A stretch of 64,000 nucleotides of DNA from Anisus vortex (taxonomy: Eukaryota; Mollusca; Gastropoda; Planorbidae). The stretch spans positions 33,801,082 through 33,865,081 of the forward strand of contig OX421507.1 of the NCBI GenBank assembly GCA_949126835.1, written 5' to 3'. The notes beneath the pieces are model-generated. The model searched no databases, was not told the DNA's origin, and saw only the letters and a list, made by a program, of their open reading frames with translations. Shown piece by piece: positions 22,063 through 34,022 of the stretch (positions are counted from its first letter, which is position 1; each line of letters starts with the position of its first letter). Position numbers and translations under genes: made by a program.

Positions 22063-22498
22063 GGTTGGTTCACCGGACTGTCGCCTTAACATCGGCTAAT
22101 ATTACTAATTTTACTCGTTTTACCGAGATGTCCTTTAATGCGTTTGAATCCTTTGTAAAGAGGTAACCACAATAACTGAGCGGTATAGATACGTAGTAAT
22201 TATACAAACTGGGTAGTTATTAAAATGCTTGAAAATATTCATATAAATTCTTTAGTCATATAATATTTATACAATTTTCAAATAATTTTTACAGTTCTAT
22301 CATATCATTTCAAAGTTATAAATGCAAGCCATTTAATTTTTTATAAAAGAAAAACAAATTGAAATATTACCTCAAATGAAAAGGGTTAATTATCTCCCTT
22401 TAATTAACAAATGTTTCCGCTAAAATTAAGTTGGGGGGCGGTGAGCGGAAAAAAAATTTAAAAGGGGGCGGTGAGCCGAAAAAGGTTGAGAACCTATG

Positions 22499-22506
22499 GT
22501 GTAGCA
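22499..22506. repeat. Right target-site duplication of the hAT element
   Basis: GTGTAGCA, identical to 20798-20805. Confidence 0.9.
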
Positions 22507-23139
22507 TATTTAGCGAACTTTAGTGACCAAAGCTTACAAGGGGATAATGCAGCCACGACAAAGCACGTTAATCTTTGATGTTAGACGCGGTTCCCAGGTC
22601 GGTATAGTAGGTTGAGAACAAGTCTTGGATTGGAACTCGAGATCTCCAAGATGGGCCGAACAGAGTTTGTCAGTTTGTATGTTGTTTTCTAATACTAAAC
22701 ATCAACTACATATCACTGATTCGGATATCAATATTATACTATAGCCCTACGACACAATAATCCTTGCTGGTGAATGTAGCTTTTATAACCTGAAGTAAGG
22801 CCATTATCATAAAGAAATATTAAACTTACATGATAATCTTCAGTCGAAACATCGATGGAAGTGAGCAGCGCGACTATTCTAGAATATCCAAAGGAAAGCA
22901 GAACTTAGCTCTGGTACCGAGTTTTATTTTTTGAGTTAATTCACTTTGTAGGGGATTTGCCTCCCCCCCCCCCCCCCTGGCTGCTCATCCGGCTTGAGCA
23001 ACGAGCGGCTTGCTTCCCGCCAACACAGACTACAGCACTACAAGGAATCGATTACTGTTGTGGTCGAGTGAAGGGAGGTAATCATTAAAGTTGAAAAACA
23101 AAAAATTCCGATGATGGTTGCTAGAATTTATAAGCAGAG
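22507..23139. other. Unique sequence, nothing recognised
   Basis: Contains a C run at about 22963-22977. No gene or element end recognised. Confidence 0.4.
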
Positions 23140-24668
<1,529 letters not shown>

Positions 24669-25108
24669 AAATCAGCAAAATGAGGAGGAATCATCCACTC
24701 ATAAATGGATAATAGAAAGCTCTATTGTTTAACCGTTTAACCTGTGCTAATAAATGACTGCATTAAGTCGCCCAATTTTTTTTCTGTCCGCACATATATC
24801 TTGAGTAAACAAAAAAAAAAAAAAGTAAAATACAGAGACAGTAAACGAATATAACCGAATATGAAGTGTAATTCACTTATTGAATCCTTTAAAGTTAACT
24901 TCGCAAAAGATTGTGGCTGGCTGGCGAAATCCTCGAAAAGCTAAATGACCCACTTACCGCTATCCTATGCAGCTGAAACTTGTCAAGTGAACAGGTTTCC
25001 TATGACATCCATTTCTTTTCTTCAAATTGTGTGTTATACCGACATTTATTGTTTAAAATCAAAACCTTACATTTGTGTTTACTTAAGGAGTAGGCCTACA
25101 GTATATAC

Positions 25109-25313
25109 CAGGGGTCGGCAACCTTTTGATAAGAGAGTCTCAAAGTATGTTTTCTAATTCATTCAGCGTGCCAAGATCATAACCGTCATCCTGCTCTGGC
25201 ACTTAATTTCTCGTAGAAAAACTTTAAATGTCTTTTTTAAGGTCTTCCGCGTGCCACGGAATACCGCTTTGCGTGCCAAGTCTGGTACACGTTCCTTAGG
25301 TTGCCGTCCCCTG
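25109..25313. mobile_element. hAT MITE, 205 bp, with CAGGGGTCGGCAACCT ends
   Basis: It begins CAGGGGTCGGCAACCT and ends AGGTTGCCGTCCCCTG. The flanking octamers GTATATAC and GTCTATAA agree at 6 of 8 positions, as expected of an old hAT duplication. The interior includes GCGTGCCA motifs seen in the related elements. Confidence 0.85.
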
Positions 25314-25797
25314 GTCTATAATATTATTTTGAATTGCGTTGGATTTAGAGCTTAATATAATGGCTTACTGACAAGACGTTTTTTCTGTTGTTTTTCTGTA
25401 CATTAATATAGGTGAAAACTTAAAGCGTTGCAACGTCGATTAATGGCCAATGTCATACCATTACAACTTTTTACGACAGAGTGTCGTTCTGGTGATTTTA
25501 TAGTAGGCCTACCTAGTATTGGTGATGACATGATTGATCTAAATTGACCTTTATGTTTTAATGAATATTTCATTAGTATCCGCGTACAGAAGTAATCAAT
25601 GAAAGATAGCCTGACCGTAGCCAACTTATCATGAATAAATGAACATTGTTTCGTTGACCTATCAGCTGATTAAAGTATTAATGGTATTACTATAGATACC
25701 TACATAGACCTTGCTATATAGAGTGTAGTCAACATTGGGTCTACTAGTCTGTATGTTTATAGTGTCGATATAAGCTATCGAATATCTAACGTAGCTA
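25314..25797. other. Unique sequence
   Basis: No coding or element signal recognised. Confidence 0.4.
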
Positions 25798-25952
25798 TAG
25801 TGTATCGTATGTATCGTATGTATCGTATGTATCGTATGTATCGTATGTATCGTATGTATCGTTTGTATCGTATGTATCGTATGTATCGTATGTATCGTAT
25901 GTATCGTATGTATCGTATGTATCGTATGTATCGTATGTATCGTATGTATCGT
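25798..25952. repeat. 9-bp tandem repeat, about 17 copies
   Basis: GTATCGTAT units, with one GTATCGTTT variant near 25860. Confidence 0.97.
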
Positions 25953-26399
25953 ATCCTATCAATCTTGTGATGAGCGAGACTATAATTATTTAACTCCCTT
26001 CTTTTTTTGTTACGTTGTGATTACCTCCCCTTTGTAAACTGATGATCACAGACCTTTTGGTGACCCCTAGGTGACACTTGTCCGTCTAGACATGCAGTGT
26101 GTAATGTGTAGTGTTTAGAGAGTAGAGTGTATTGAGAGACTGGTTAGGCCGTGTTTACTACTAAATCTACTTGTGTTCTTCTTAAATTAGGTTTATAATT
26201 GTTATGGACTTCGAGCTGAGCTCGATTTTATGTGATGTTAAATTGAAAATTATGTTGTTAATTGTTCCTGGCGTCTTTCTAATTACTTGGATGGAAGTTT
26301 GGGCGAGAGAATAAGGATTCTTCAAGCTAACTAAGAAGTAATTGTGATAAAACTGCCCACCCTAAACAGCGAGACGTAACAATCTATACCCAAAAAATA
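25953..26399. other. Unique sequence
   Basis: Nothing recognised. It lies between the 9-bp array and a pair of LINE tails. Confidence 0.4.
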
Positions 26400-26512
26400 C
26401 ATAAGGCATCAAATTATATATGCAAGACTAGACTCAGACAACGGAACAGCGTAAGAGGCAATAATCTTCTTTATAGAAGGAGCGTCTGTAATATATAAGA
26501 CAAGATAATTTA
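26400..26512 (+). mobile_element. LINE (SINE-B partner) 3' tail, copy 1
   Basis: GCAATAATCTTCTTTATAGA and AGGAGCGTCTGTAATATATA followed by AGACAAGATA match the tail at 26728-26775. Confidence 0.7.
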
Positions 26513-26519
26513 GAAATAC

Positions 26520-26780
26520 AACACAAGACAATCTGTCACAATGCTCAAATAAACACAAGGACAAGAACACTTTCCTTATCCATTATGCGAAAACATATAA
26601 GTACGAGTAGGAATCCGGGCATGGAATGGGTTGCCTGAACAAACCAGGAAAACCAGGAACTTAACATCATTTTAAACACTAATACATGGACTAGACTCAA
26701 ATCACGGATGTGCGTAGGACGCAATAATCTTCTTTATAGAAGGAGCGTCTGTAATGTATAAGATAAGATAAGAAACAATT
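26520..26780 (+). pseudogene. LINE (SINE-B partner), C-terminal end and 3' tail
   Basis: A plus frame at 26608-26650 reads VRVGIRAWNGLPEQTRK, the RxWNxLP signature near the C-terminus of CR1/L2/jockey-type reverse transcriptases, soon followed by a stop. About 60 bp further on comes the tail GCAATAATCTTCTTTATAGA with AGGAGCGTCTGTAATGTATA, ending in GATAA repeats. The tail folds as CTTCT-TTAT-AGAAG. Confidence 0.75.
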
Positions 26781-26879
26781 TTTTTTTCAATATAGCCTAA
26801 TGACAATTTAATTATATATATATACACAAGCTAAATTGCCCCGCGTAAAATAGAACAGGCCTGTATAAGCTACAGATAA

Positions 26880-26985
26880 ATATACCTTTTCGTCCTTTTT
26901 TCGTTGTTTGTACTCTGTAACTGTCGTAAGCGCATAGAACTGTGCTAAACGGGTCATATGCTATACAAGAATTATTATTATTTAT
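26880..26985 (+). mobile_element. L2-like LINE tail fragment
   Basis: TGTCGTAAGCGCATAGAACT...ATACAAGAATTATTATTATT has the form of an L2/CR1 3' end with an ATT repeat. Confidence 0.4.
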
Positions 26986-27214
26986 TAAAAATTGTTTAGA
27001 CTATAATGAACAGACAACTAGAAATCTAATAATTAAAAAAAAATTTACTGATGACTTTCAAGAAAGTAATTTAAAATAGGCCTACTTATTCTAGTCGGGT
27101 AAACAATAAGGCAAATCTTTTTATTTAACAACAATCTAAATTGCCCGCAGTTGCTCGTAGATGTACAATCTATAAAATAAAAAGTAATATTAATTGAAAT
27201 ACATTTTTTAAAAA

Positions 27215-27290
27215 AAGTATAAACTAACTGGCGAATCGAACCCGGGTCGACAAGGATACGCTTAACACTCATCTAGCAAAGACACATGTC
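27215..27290 (-). other. tRNA-like SINE head
   Basis: On the minus strand CCGGGTTCGATTCGCCAG is a B-box-like element preceded by a plausible A box (GCTAGATGAGTG). The rest of a tRNA fold is not convincing, so this is a retroposon head, not a tRNA gene. Confidence 0.4.
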
Positions 27291-27560
27291 CGAAGTGAAA
27301 TCGCAAAAGTATTTGAGGCAATAAGGTCACGTGTCTTTAAATTAACAAATATGATTTGTTGAACACACCAAAGTCTACTTTCTATATATGTATATATATA
27401 GGCTTATATATATATTCAATCTCTCAGTTATTCTCGAACAATATCATCTGAGCAAAAGTTTGTGTTTGATCGTTTGCAAAACCATATAATAACTTTCTTA
27501 ACTTCATTGAAAAAAATATCTACACATACAAACAATTAAAAGTTAACAAATCTTACAAAA

Positions 27561-27955
27561 GGCCGGCTGGTTCACCCGACTGTTAACAAAAAGGCCCGGG
27601 TTCTAGCCCTGTCGCCGACCAATCCCTGTCGTCCTGCAAGAGTTTTGGGTTTAGCGCAGGGATCGGCGACCTACGGTCCGTGTGCCATACTTGGCAAGCA
27701 GAGCGATATAGCACGCGGAAGACTCTCCCCCCCCCCCCCCCGGGCCAGAAAATTTAAACAAAAAATGGCACTAAAAGTTTCTACTCCAAGCAATTAACTG
27801 AAAGAGCAGGATGACCTTTGAGGCAGTTGGCACACCCAATGAATTAGTTTTCTTACATTGGCACACTATTATTAGAAGGTTGCCAACCCCTGGCTTAGAG
27901 TTTAGAAAATGTAATAATCTTCTATCTAGAAGTAACGTCTTTAAACGTATATGTA
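27561..27955 (+). mobile_element. SINE-B copy 2, interrupted by a hAT MITE
   Basis: The head GGCCGGCTGGTTCACCCGAC, B box GGGTTCTAGCCC and body AGAGTTTTGGGTTTAG stop at 27656. They resume at 27893 with GTAATAATCTTCTATCTAGA AGTAACGTCT. The interruption is the MITE at 27657-27892. The tail continues directly into the 15-bp satellite. Confidence 0.8.
27657..27892. mobile_element. hAT MITE with CAGGGATCGGCGACCT ends, inside SINE-B
   Basis: It begins CAGGGATCGGCGACCT and ends AGGTTGCCAACCCCTG. Flanking octamers GTTTAGCG and GCTTAGAG agree at 6 of 8 positions. It contains a run of about sixteen C at 27727-27742 and the GGCACTAAAAGTTTCTACTC segment typical of this family. Confidence 0.85.
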
Positions 27956-28595
27956 ATATAAGTCTCTAGAATATAAGTCTCTAGAATATAAGTCTCTAGA
28001 ATATAAGTCTCTAGAATATAAGTCTCTAGAATATAAGTCTCTAGAATATAAGTCTCTAGAATATAAGTCTCTAGAATATAGGTATCTAGAATATAAGTCT
28101 CTAGAATATAAGTCTCTAGAATATAAGTCTCTAGAATATAAGTCTCTAGAATAAAAGTCTCTAGAATATAAGTGTCTAGAATATGTCTCTAGAATATAAG
28201 TCTCTAGAATATAAGTCTCTAGAATATAAGTCTCTAGAATATAAGTCTCTAGAATATAAGCCTCTAGAATATAAGTCTCTAGAATAAAAGTCTCTAGAAT
28301 ATAAGTGTCTAGAATATGTCTCTAGAATATAAGTCTCTAGAATATAAGTCTCTAGAATATAAGTCTCTACAATATAAGTATCTAGAATATAAGTCTCTAG
28401 AATATAAGTATCTAGAATATAAGTCTCTAGAATATAAGTCTCTAGAATATAAGTCTCTAGAATATAAGTCTCTAGAATATAAGTCTCTAGAATATAAGTC
28501 TCTAGAATATAAGTATCTAGAATATAAGTCTCTAGAATATAAGTCTCTAGAATATAAGTCTCTAGAATATAAGTTTCTAGAATATACGTTTTTAG
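27953..28595. repeat. 15-bp satellite, about 42 copies
   Basis: The unit is AATATAAGTCTCTAG. An AATAAAAG variant with a nearby 13-base unit (AATATGTCTCTAG) recurs 133 bp apart (28151 and 28284), showing block duplication. It begins in the tail of SINE-B copy 2. Open frames on both strands (LEYKSLEYK, YSRDLYSRD) are by-products. Confidence 0.97.
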
Positions 28596-28904
28596 AAGTG
28601 AAAAGTTTAATGTTTAGCATTTCTTATCACAGACAGGCTAGACTAGGGAGACTTAGAATGAGAGAATACATTTTTGTATTCAGCATCTTATTATACTCAC
28701 ATCTAAGCACTAAAGATGTTATTATAATAAAATCAAAGCAATATATATCTGTATTGCGAAATTCTAAAACAAAATATCGTGGCCTCTGTTATAGGCTAGT
28801 GCTGGAAATTAAATCTTCATTTAATTTAATTTTACTTGTTAAGACCAAAGGTGACATGATCTTCCGTTGCCTTATGAAACAACTATTTACAACCGTGGAA
28901 GACT

Positions 28905-28906
28905 AG

Positions 28907-28946
<40 letters not shown>
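28905..28946. repeat. GT microsatellite
   Basis: About twenty perfect GT dinucleotides. Confidence 0.95.
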
Positions 28947-28949
<3 letters not shown>

Positions 28950-29084
28950 TATGCTCAATTTAACTTACGAATTAAAACGACTTACCCCTAGCCATCTAAA
29001 TCAATGTATTCCAAAAATATAAGAAAGATAGATATTCCTTGACTGTCGTCAGATGCAAATAAAACAAACTAAATGTTTCTATCT

Positions 29085-29212
29085 GTATGTATCGATATGT
29101 GCCTCTCTGTATGTATCTATGTGTGCCTCTCTGTATGTATCTATGTGTGCCTCTCTGTATGTAGGCCTATCTTTGTGTGCCTCTCTGTATGTATCTTTGT
29201 GTGCCTCTCTGA
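29085..29212. repeat. 24-bp tandem repeat
   Basis: Five units of TGTATGTATCTATGTGTGCC followed by TCTC, with a GTAGGCC variant. Confidence 0.93.
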
Positions 29213-29385
29213 CTCTCTCTCTCCTACTCTCAAATACAGTATTAAAAACGTGCTTTGATTAATAAGCCATGCAACAGTTTGACTTAACTTTATTCTTTAA
29301 TCCACATTGATTTATTTATCCATTTCTCTTTCATATGTTATGTAACATAAATCTAAGCGTGAATATTAAACTGCTGAATGTAAGA

Positions 29386-29445
29386 AATAGTGTAGGCCAG
29401 AATAGTGTAGGCCAGAATAGTGTAGGCCAGAATAGTGTAGGCCAG
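29386..29445. repeat. 15-bp tandem repeat, 4 copies
   Basis: AATAGTGTAGGCCAG repeated four times exactly. Confidence 0.97.
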
Positions 29446-30027
29446 AATGACTGTGACACAAGGGTTTAAAGTAATTGTATAGATTTATTTCATTTTGTAA
29501 TGAGAGCGAGAAATTTTAGCTGGACGAAAGATTTTTAACGTGACAAAAAAGTAGGTCTGTATCGTCTTGTGAGATCTTAGAAAGAGAGCGGATTAAATTA
29601 CTTAAATTACAGGAAGAAATGTCAAATATTGCATTTATAACACTTGGAAACAACGCTTGCACGACATAATAGCTGCTATAGGCTATACGTATTTTTGAAA
29701 GCTGTTTAGCAAATGGACACACAAACAATTCCATTCCTTCAGATTGTCCAAAACTTGATGTCAAACAGGCAAACTCTACAACTGAATCACTCCACAGGAA
29801 AGATCACTGAGATAAGGTCAATGATTTATTATGCATAAAAATGTATATGTCCGCTAAAATATACCTCGCATTTCACTTTAAACTTGCATTTTAATCATGT
29901 TCCTCCCAGTGTGAATGTAATAGATATGTTTCTCTAATCAAATATATATCGCGTCGGGTAATTTTAAACATCCAAGATATAATTTTAAAACTGTCATAAT
30001 CGTCACGAAGACTTAATAAAGAGGCTG
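29446..30027. other. Unassigned open frames on both strands
   Basis: Around 29516-29764 a minus frame of 82 codons overlaps a plus frame that reads CEILERERIKLLKLQEEMSN, a coiled-coil-like segment. No family could be named. The rest shows nothing. Confidence 0.25.
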
Positions 30028-30285
30028 GTGATTTGTGGATATTGAGTGGATATAGATCGTCCCGATGGCAGATTTGTGGATATAGTGTCCCGATGGCAGA
30101 TTTGTGGATATAGTGTCCCGATGGCAGATTTGTGGATATAGTGTCCCGATGGCAGATTTGTGGATATAGTGTCCCGAGTTCATATTTGAGGATATAGAGC
30201 GTCTAAAGTGTAGATTTGTGGATATAGATTGTCCCGATGGCAGATTTATGGATATATAGAGTGGATATACAGTGTCCCGAGGGGT
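30028..30285. repeat. 28-bp tandem repeat
   Basis: The unit is GATTTGTGGATATAGTGTCC followed by CGATGGCA, with diverged copies at both ends. Confidence 0.95.
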
Positions 30286-30829
30286 AGATATCCACGTTCC
30301 AGAGCACACACATTAACCGGGTGGGCGTGCAGGAAATTGTGCAACCTACTGGGTATACTAGCTAATCACCACAATCACCAGATCGCTACACCACCTTTAC
30401 TTCCCTACATCACAGAACATAACTATTTGGACAGCCAAGCGTTGATGGCTAGTTTATTAGTGCCACACTTTCAAACACTGCATGCACTCATTTAAAATTG
30501 CGCGTTTTAAATCAGGCCCGAGTGTCTTCAAAGACCAGCCAACTCTGATCCAACATTACTCCGTCTTGATCCTTAATTTGGAATCCCCCAGTTTACACTA
30601 AAATATATGTTTGAAAAGACTACGGCCCCGAGCAAGTGTATGAACCGTTGGACTCAGAAAAAAAAGCAATATTGTTATAAATTCATGTTTAGAAAAGAAC
30701 ATAAATTCAGCTTATGATTTAGAAAAATACAAATGTTAAAACAAAACTAACAACGGATTTATTAACAAGATGTTAACGTTAAAAAATACCTCCTCGGTGT
30801 CGGAGTTTGAGTACGGTTTCTATACTCTA

Positions 30830-30975
30830 GGGCTCTTGACTATAGGGTTACAGCAGCCTATGTAGCGCCCCAGGGCAAAAGTTTCAGTGACGCCCCCTTG
30901 CGTACTGGAACTGCTTTGCTTACTGCTATATTTAGATTTTATTTACCGCCCCTAGAAGTTTCGCCCCCGGGCATA
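30830..30975. mobile_element. Possible decayed hAT arm
   Basis: GCGCCCCAGGGCAAAAGTTT and CAGTGACGCCCCC followed by TAGAAGTTTCGCCCCC resemble the CGCCCC-rich subterminal parts of some hAT elements. No clear terminus or duplication was found. Confidence 0.25.
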
Positions 30976-31139
30976 TGCCACAGCTTCTATAAACAATATA
31001 TATATATGGCATCTTTCCCTCCTCAAAGGACGATGGCGGAGTCTCCTTCTCCTCTGCCCCTTGCCTTTCTCCTGGATCGCTTATCTTCACGCCTTCCTGT
31101 GATACAGTATCTAATATATATGTGAGCATTAATTCTCCT

Positions 31140-31480
31140 TTTTCTTTATTATACTGTGGAGACCCCGTTATACCCGATGAAAAAGTCCATAATGTAAGGA
31201 TAAGTTGATTGCGAATACACTGGGTTTAAAAGTGTACATTACTACTTATAAGCCATATAACATACATCAAGAGTTTTAAGGTTAAGCCTACAACGAAGTT
31301 GCATTTGTTAGTCCAACCCTTCAGAGATGACTTGAAAGTCGGCACAGAAGGGGCAGGGATGGATATAAGTCTAAGTTCGCACCTGCGCCCAATATATTGT
31401 AAAGCCGAAAAAAACACGCAGCATGTCATAACGTTGTATAACATATCTTGGACATTGAAATAAGCCCGCTCCCTCCCCAT
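31140..31480 (-). pseudogene. LINE with GAA-type tail, C-terminal end, copy 1
   Basis: The minus frame contains SIPAPSVPTFKSSLKGW, matching SITAPTVPTFKSSLKC in the copy at 61855-62190. The 3' end TGGACTTTTTCATCGGG...CGGGGTCTCCACAGTATAAT followed by an A/G-rich tail is also shared. Confidence 0.75.
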
Positions 31481-32116
31481 CGCATGTAACTGCTACTTTG
31501 GGACCAGTAACTGTGTAGAGGTTTGCTGCTAAACAAACTTACGACCACTTCTAACTAAAACAATGTCTCGTACAAACACTATCAAGAAATACACACCCAC
31601 AACCCACGCCAAATGTTTAGTCATGGCCTATTAAACAACAACAAAAGCCTAAAATTTGATTTATACTATAAAATATGACGCCCACATAAAGATGCATTGA
31701 TTTTTTCATGTTTCATTTTTCCATTAACTAGAAGAAACTATAGACTTTTGGAATTATTTATAACACAGCTGAAAAGAAATATACTTAAAAAGCCAATACT
31801 GCTGTGTATAACATTTTTTCACTCTCGTCATTTAGTATTGATTCAATTCAAGCTTCAGTAACATAAGTTATGACGTAAGTCCGAGGGGTCTCTAGATATT
31901 TTCAATGATGATACTGTTCAAAATAACCTCAGTTGTTTTTTTAAAATAGCTTTACTTACAATTATATCTTTATCAAATATGAACCAAAAGTATTGGTCTT
32001 CATGGTTGAATGTGGACTTAGTGGTCGAACTGAAAGTAAAAGATGTCAATATACAAGAAATAAGTCAAGGATCTTTGTTGATGTTTACTTATTTAAGTAT
32101 GTACTCCATTTCTGAA
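31481..32116. other. AT-rich unique sequence
   Basis: Nothing recognised. Confidence 0.4.
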
Positions 32117-32254
32117 TCTTATAAGTTTACAGACGTTCCTTCTAGATAGAAGATTATTACGTTCACTAGGCCCAAAACTCTCCTGCTCGGCGGCAGGGAT
32201 AGAACCCGCGAAGTGTCGGTTGACAGTCCCGTGAATTAACCGCAGGACCAGCCG
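32117..32254 (-). mobile_element. SINE-B copy 3 (most complete)
   Basis: On the minus strand: CGGCTGGTCCTGCGG (A box), GCGGGTTCTATCCCTGCC (B box), GAGTTTTGGGCCTAGTGAAC, TAATCTTCTATCTAGAAGGA and ACGTCTGTAAACTTATAAGA. The tail folds as CTTCT-ATCT-AGAAG. Confidence 0.85.
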
Positions 32255-32607
32255 TAGAGGAGAGTGTTGAGACAAGGGTCACTCGTTTTAAAGGGATGCA
32301 AGTGGAATGTTTAACCAGGACAGCGCTCTGTTTCGATACTTTAAATAACAACCCTAAACTAAATCCTTGTAACTATAACAGCCGGGTAGAATCACAACAG
32401 ACTTTAAAAGAATCATAAAGACTTTTGACCAGGCTCTGAGCTAGATGCCTATTTGGAACAAGCCACTAGAACACCCAGCACACTAAGATGAAAGAAAGGA
32501 AGTCTCGAAACATTTCAAAAGTACTGCCATACTTATGTTAAGACCTTGTTGGCACATTGTGGGGCCAGAATTAATAACTAAATCTTCTCCTATTTAATTA
32601 TAACGTA

Positions 32608-32868
32608 ATGTACCCTTCGGACCCAACTGATCATAGGGCTGGTGAAGAAGCGTTTACCCGTTTCTGTGGCCACGTCATACTAAGAGATGTGTGGCCAGCA
32701 CAATGCCCTTCCGCGTTTACTTTATCCCAAGTAAAGTCAGGTACCCATCAGTGCTGGGTAGACTCAGTCACACCCTCAAGCTACGGGAACATATCCTAGC
32801 CTCCACCAGGATTCGAACCCATAATCTTTGGATCGCAAGTCGAACGCGCTGCCGCTCGTCCACCCATG
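32608..32868 (-). mobile_element. SINE-A copy 3
   Basis: On the minus strand: GTGGACGAGCGGCAGCGCGT, a B box in GGGTTCGAATCCTGGTGGAG, the full body, and the end GGTCCGAAGGGTAC. Confidence 0.9.
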
Positions 32869-33334
32869 TTCTTATTTAATTATTTACTTGTAGTTTATTT
32901 CTTATTCTTAGTTTAATCAGAAATGTTAATATTCCCAGGTTTCAGTGTTTGTTTATTCCTTATTTCAAGTATTGTATTGTAAACAATAACATGAACTCTG
33001 TTCAACGTCAAAGTTAGCCGGGAAAAAATGTTGTAGTTGGAGTGTCGCTTTACACTAACATCTCTCACCCGTGACACCTTCCTCTTGGGTTTTAATTTCA
33101 AGTGCTGCTCGAATGAGCAAGCTTGGGGTCGATACTGTGTTTGTAGGAAATGTAGTAATACAATGAGGTGTTGTTGAGCGACGTGCATTGAGCTCACACG
33201 AACACAAGCGCTCACACAAACACACTACAGCTATTGTTTACACTGCATTTGAAAGACGAAATTTTTTGTTTGTTCCAAACGTTGTTTTTAATTTAAAGAA
33301 AAAAAAAAGAACTACGTTAAACGATGAAGGCAGT
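32869..33334. other. Unique sequence
   Basis: A 100-codon minus-strand frame at 32913-33215 has no recognisable domain and no splice context. Probably chance. Confidence 0.35.
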
Positions 33335-33715
33335 GAAGTGAATTAGAAGTGAATTAGGAGTGAATGAGAAGTGAATTAGGAGTGAATTAGAAGTCAATTA
33401 GGAGTGAATGAGAAGTCAATTAGGAGTGAATGATAAGTGAATTAGGAGTGAATTAGGAGTGAACCAGAAGTCAAATAGGAGTGAATGAGAAGTGAATTAT
33501 AAGTGAATTTGGAGTGAATTAGGAGTGAATTAGAAGTGAATGAGAAGTGAATTATAAGTGAATTTGGAGTGAATTAGGGGTGAATTATAAGTGAATTAGG
33601 AGTGAATCAGAAGTCAATTAGGAGTGGATGAGAAGTAAATTATAAGTGAATTTGGAGTCAATTAGGAGTGAATTAGAAGTGAATTATAAGTGAATTAGGA
33701 GTGAATTCGGATTAA
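33335..33715. repeat. 11-bp minisatellite
   Basis: TGAATTAGGAG units with AGAAG, ATAAG and TTGGAG variants, about 34 copies, arranged in recurring mixed blocks. Confidence 0.95.
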
Positions 33716-33751
33716 CATAATTTTTGTTTAACAATGTTACAAATTTTTTGG

Positions 33752-34022
33752 GACACGGTGGTCGTGCCGCAGCGCGTTCGGCTGGCGTACCAAAGGTCCT
33801 GGGTTCGAACGGAAGGTCCTGGGTTCGAATCCTGGTGCAGGCTAGGATTTTTTCCTGGAACTGGAGGGTGTCCCTGAGTCTACCCAGCTCTGATAGGTAC
33901 CTGACCTTGGAGTAAAGTAAAGGCGGCTGTGCATAGGGCTAACCACACAATCACCTAGTGGTCACAGAAAATGGTGACCGCTGCTTCACACACCCTATTG
34001 ATCAAAATGGCCCAACGGGTTA
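33752..34022 (+). mobile_element. SINE-A copy 4, with duplicated B box
   Basis: The segment GGAAGGTCCTGGGTTCGAA occurs twice in succession, so the promoter B box is present twice. Otherwise the standard body, ending ATGGCCCAACGGGTTATTTT. Confidence 0.92.

Larger units (their letters stand above)
20806..22498. mobile_element. hAT element, Charlie/MER5-like, with nested insertion
   Basis: The left end CATAGGTTCTCAAC and right end GTTGAGAACCTATG are perfect inverted repeats, flanked by an identical 8-bp duplication GTGTAGCA. Subterminal GGGGGCGAT/GGGGGCGGTGAG repeats and the GGTTCTCAAC core resemble the Charlie/MER5 hAT group. The right internal part (22200-22430) matches internal parts of the CAGGGGTCGG elements near 4.7-5.05 and 38.5-38.7 kb. 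No transposase frame was seen, so it is non-autonomous. A second element occupies 21143-22062. Confidence 0.9.

Noticed and set aside
28309..28906. Repeat proteins LEYKSLEYK (plus) and YSRDLYSRD (minus)
   Set aside because: Both are readings of one 15-bp satellite on opposite strands.
32913..33215. 100-codon minus-strand frame
   Set aside because: No recognisable family, no repeat and no splice or promoter context.
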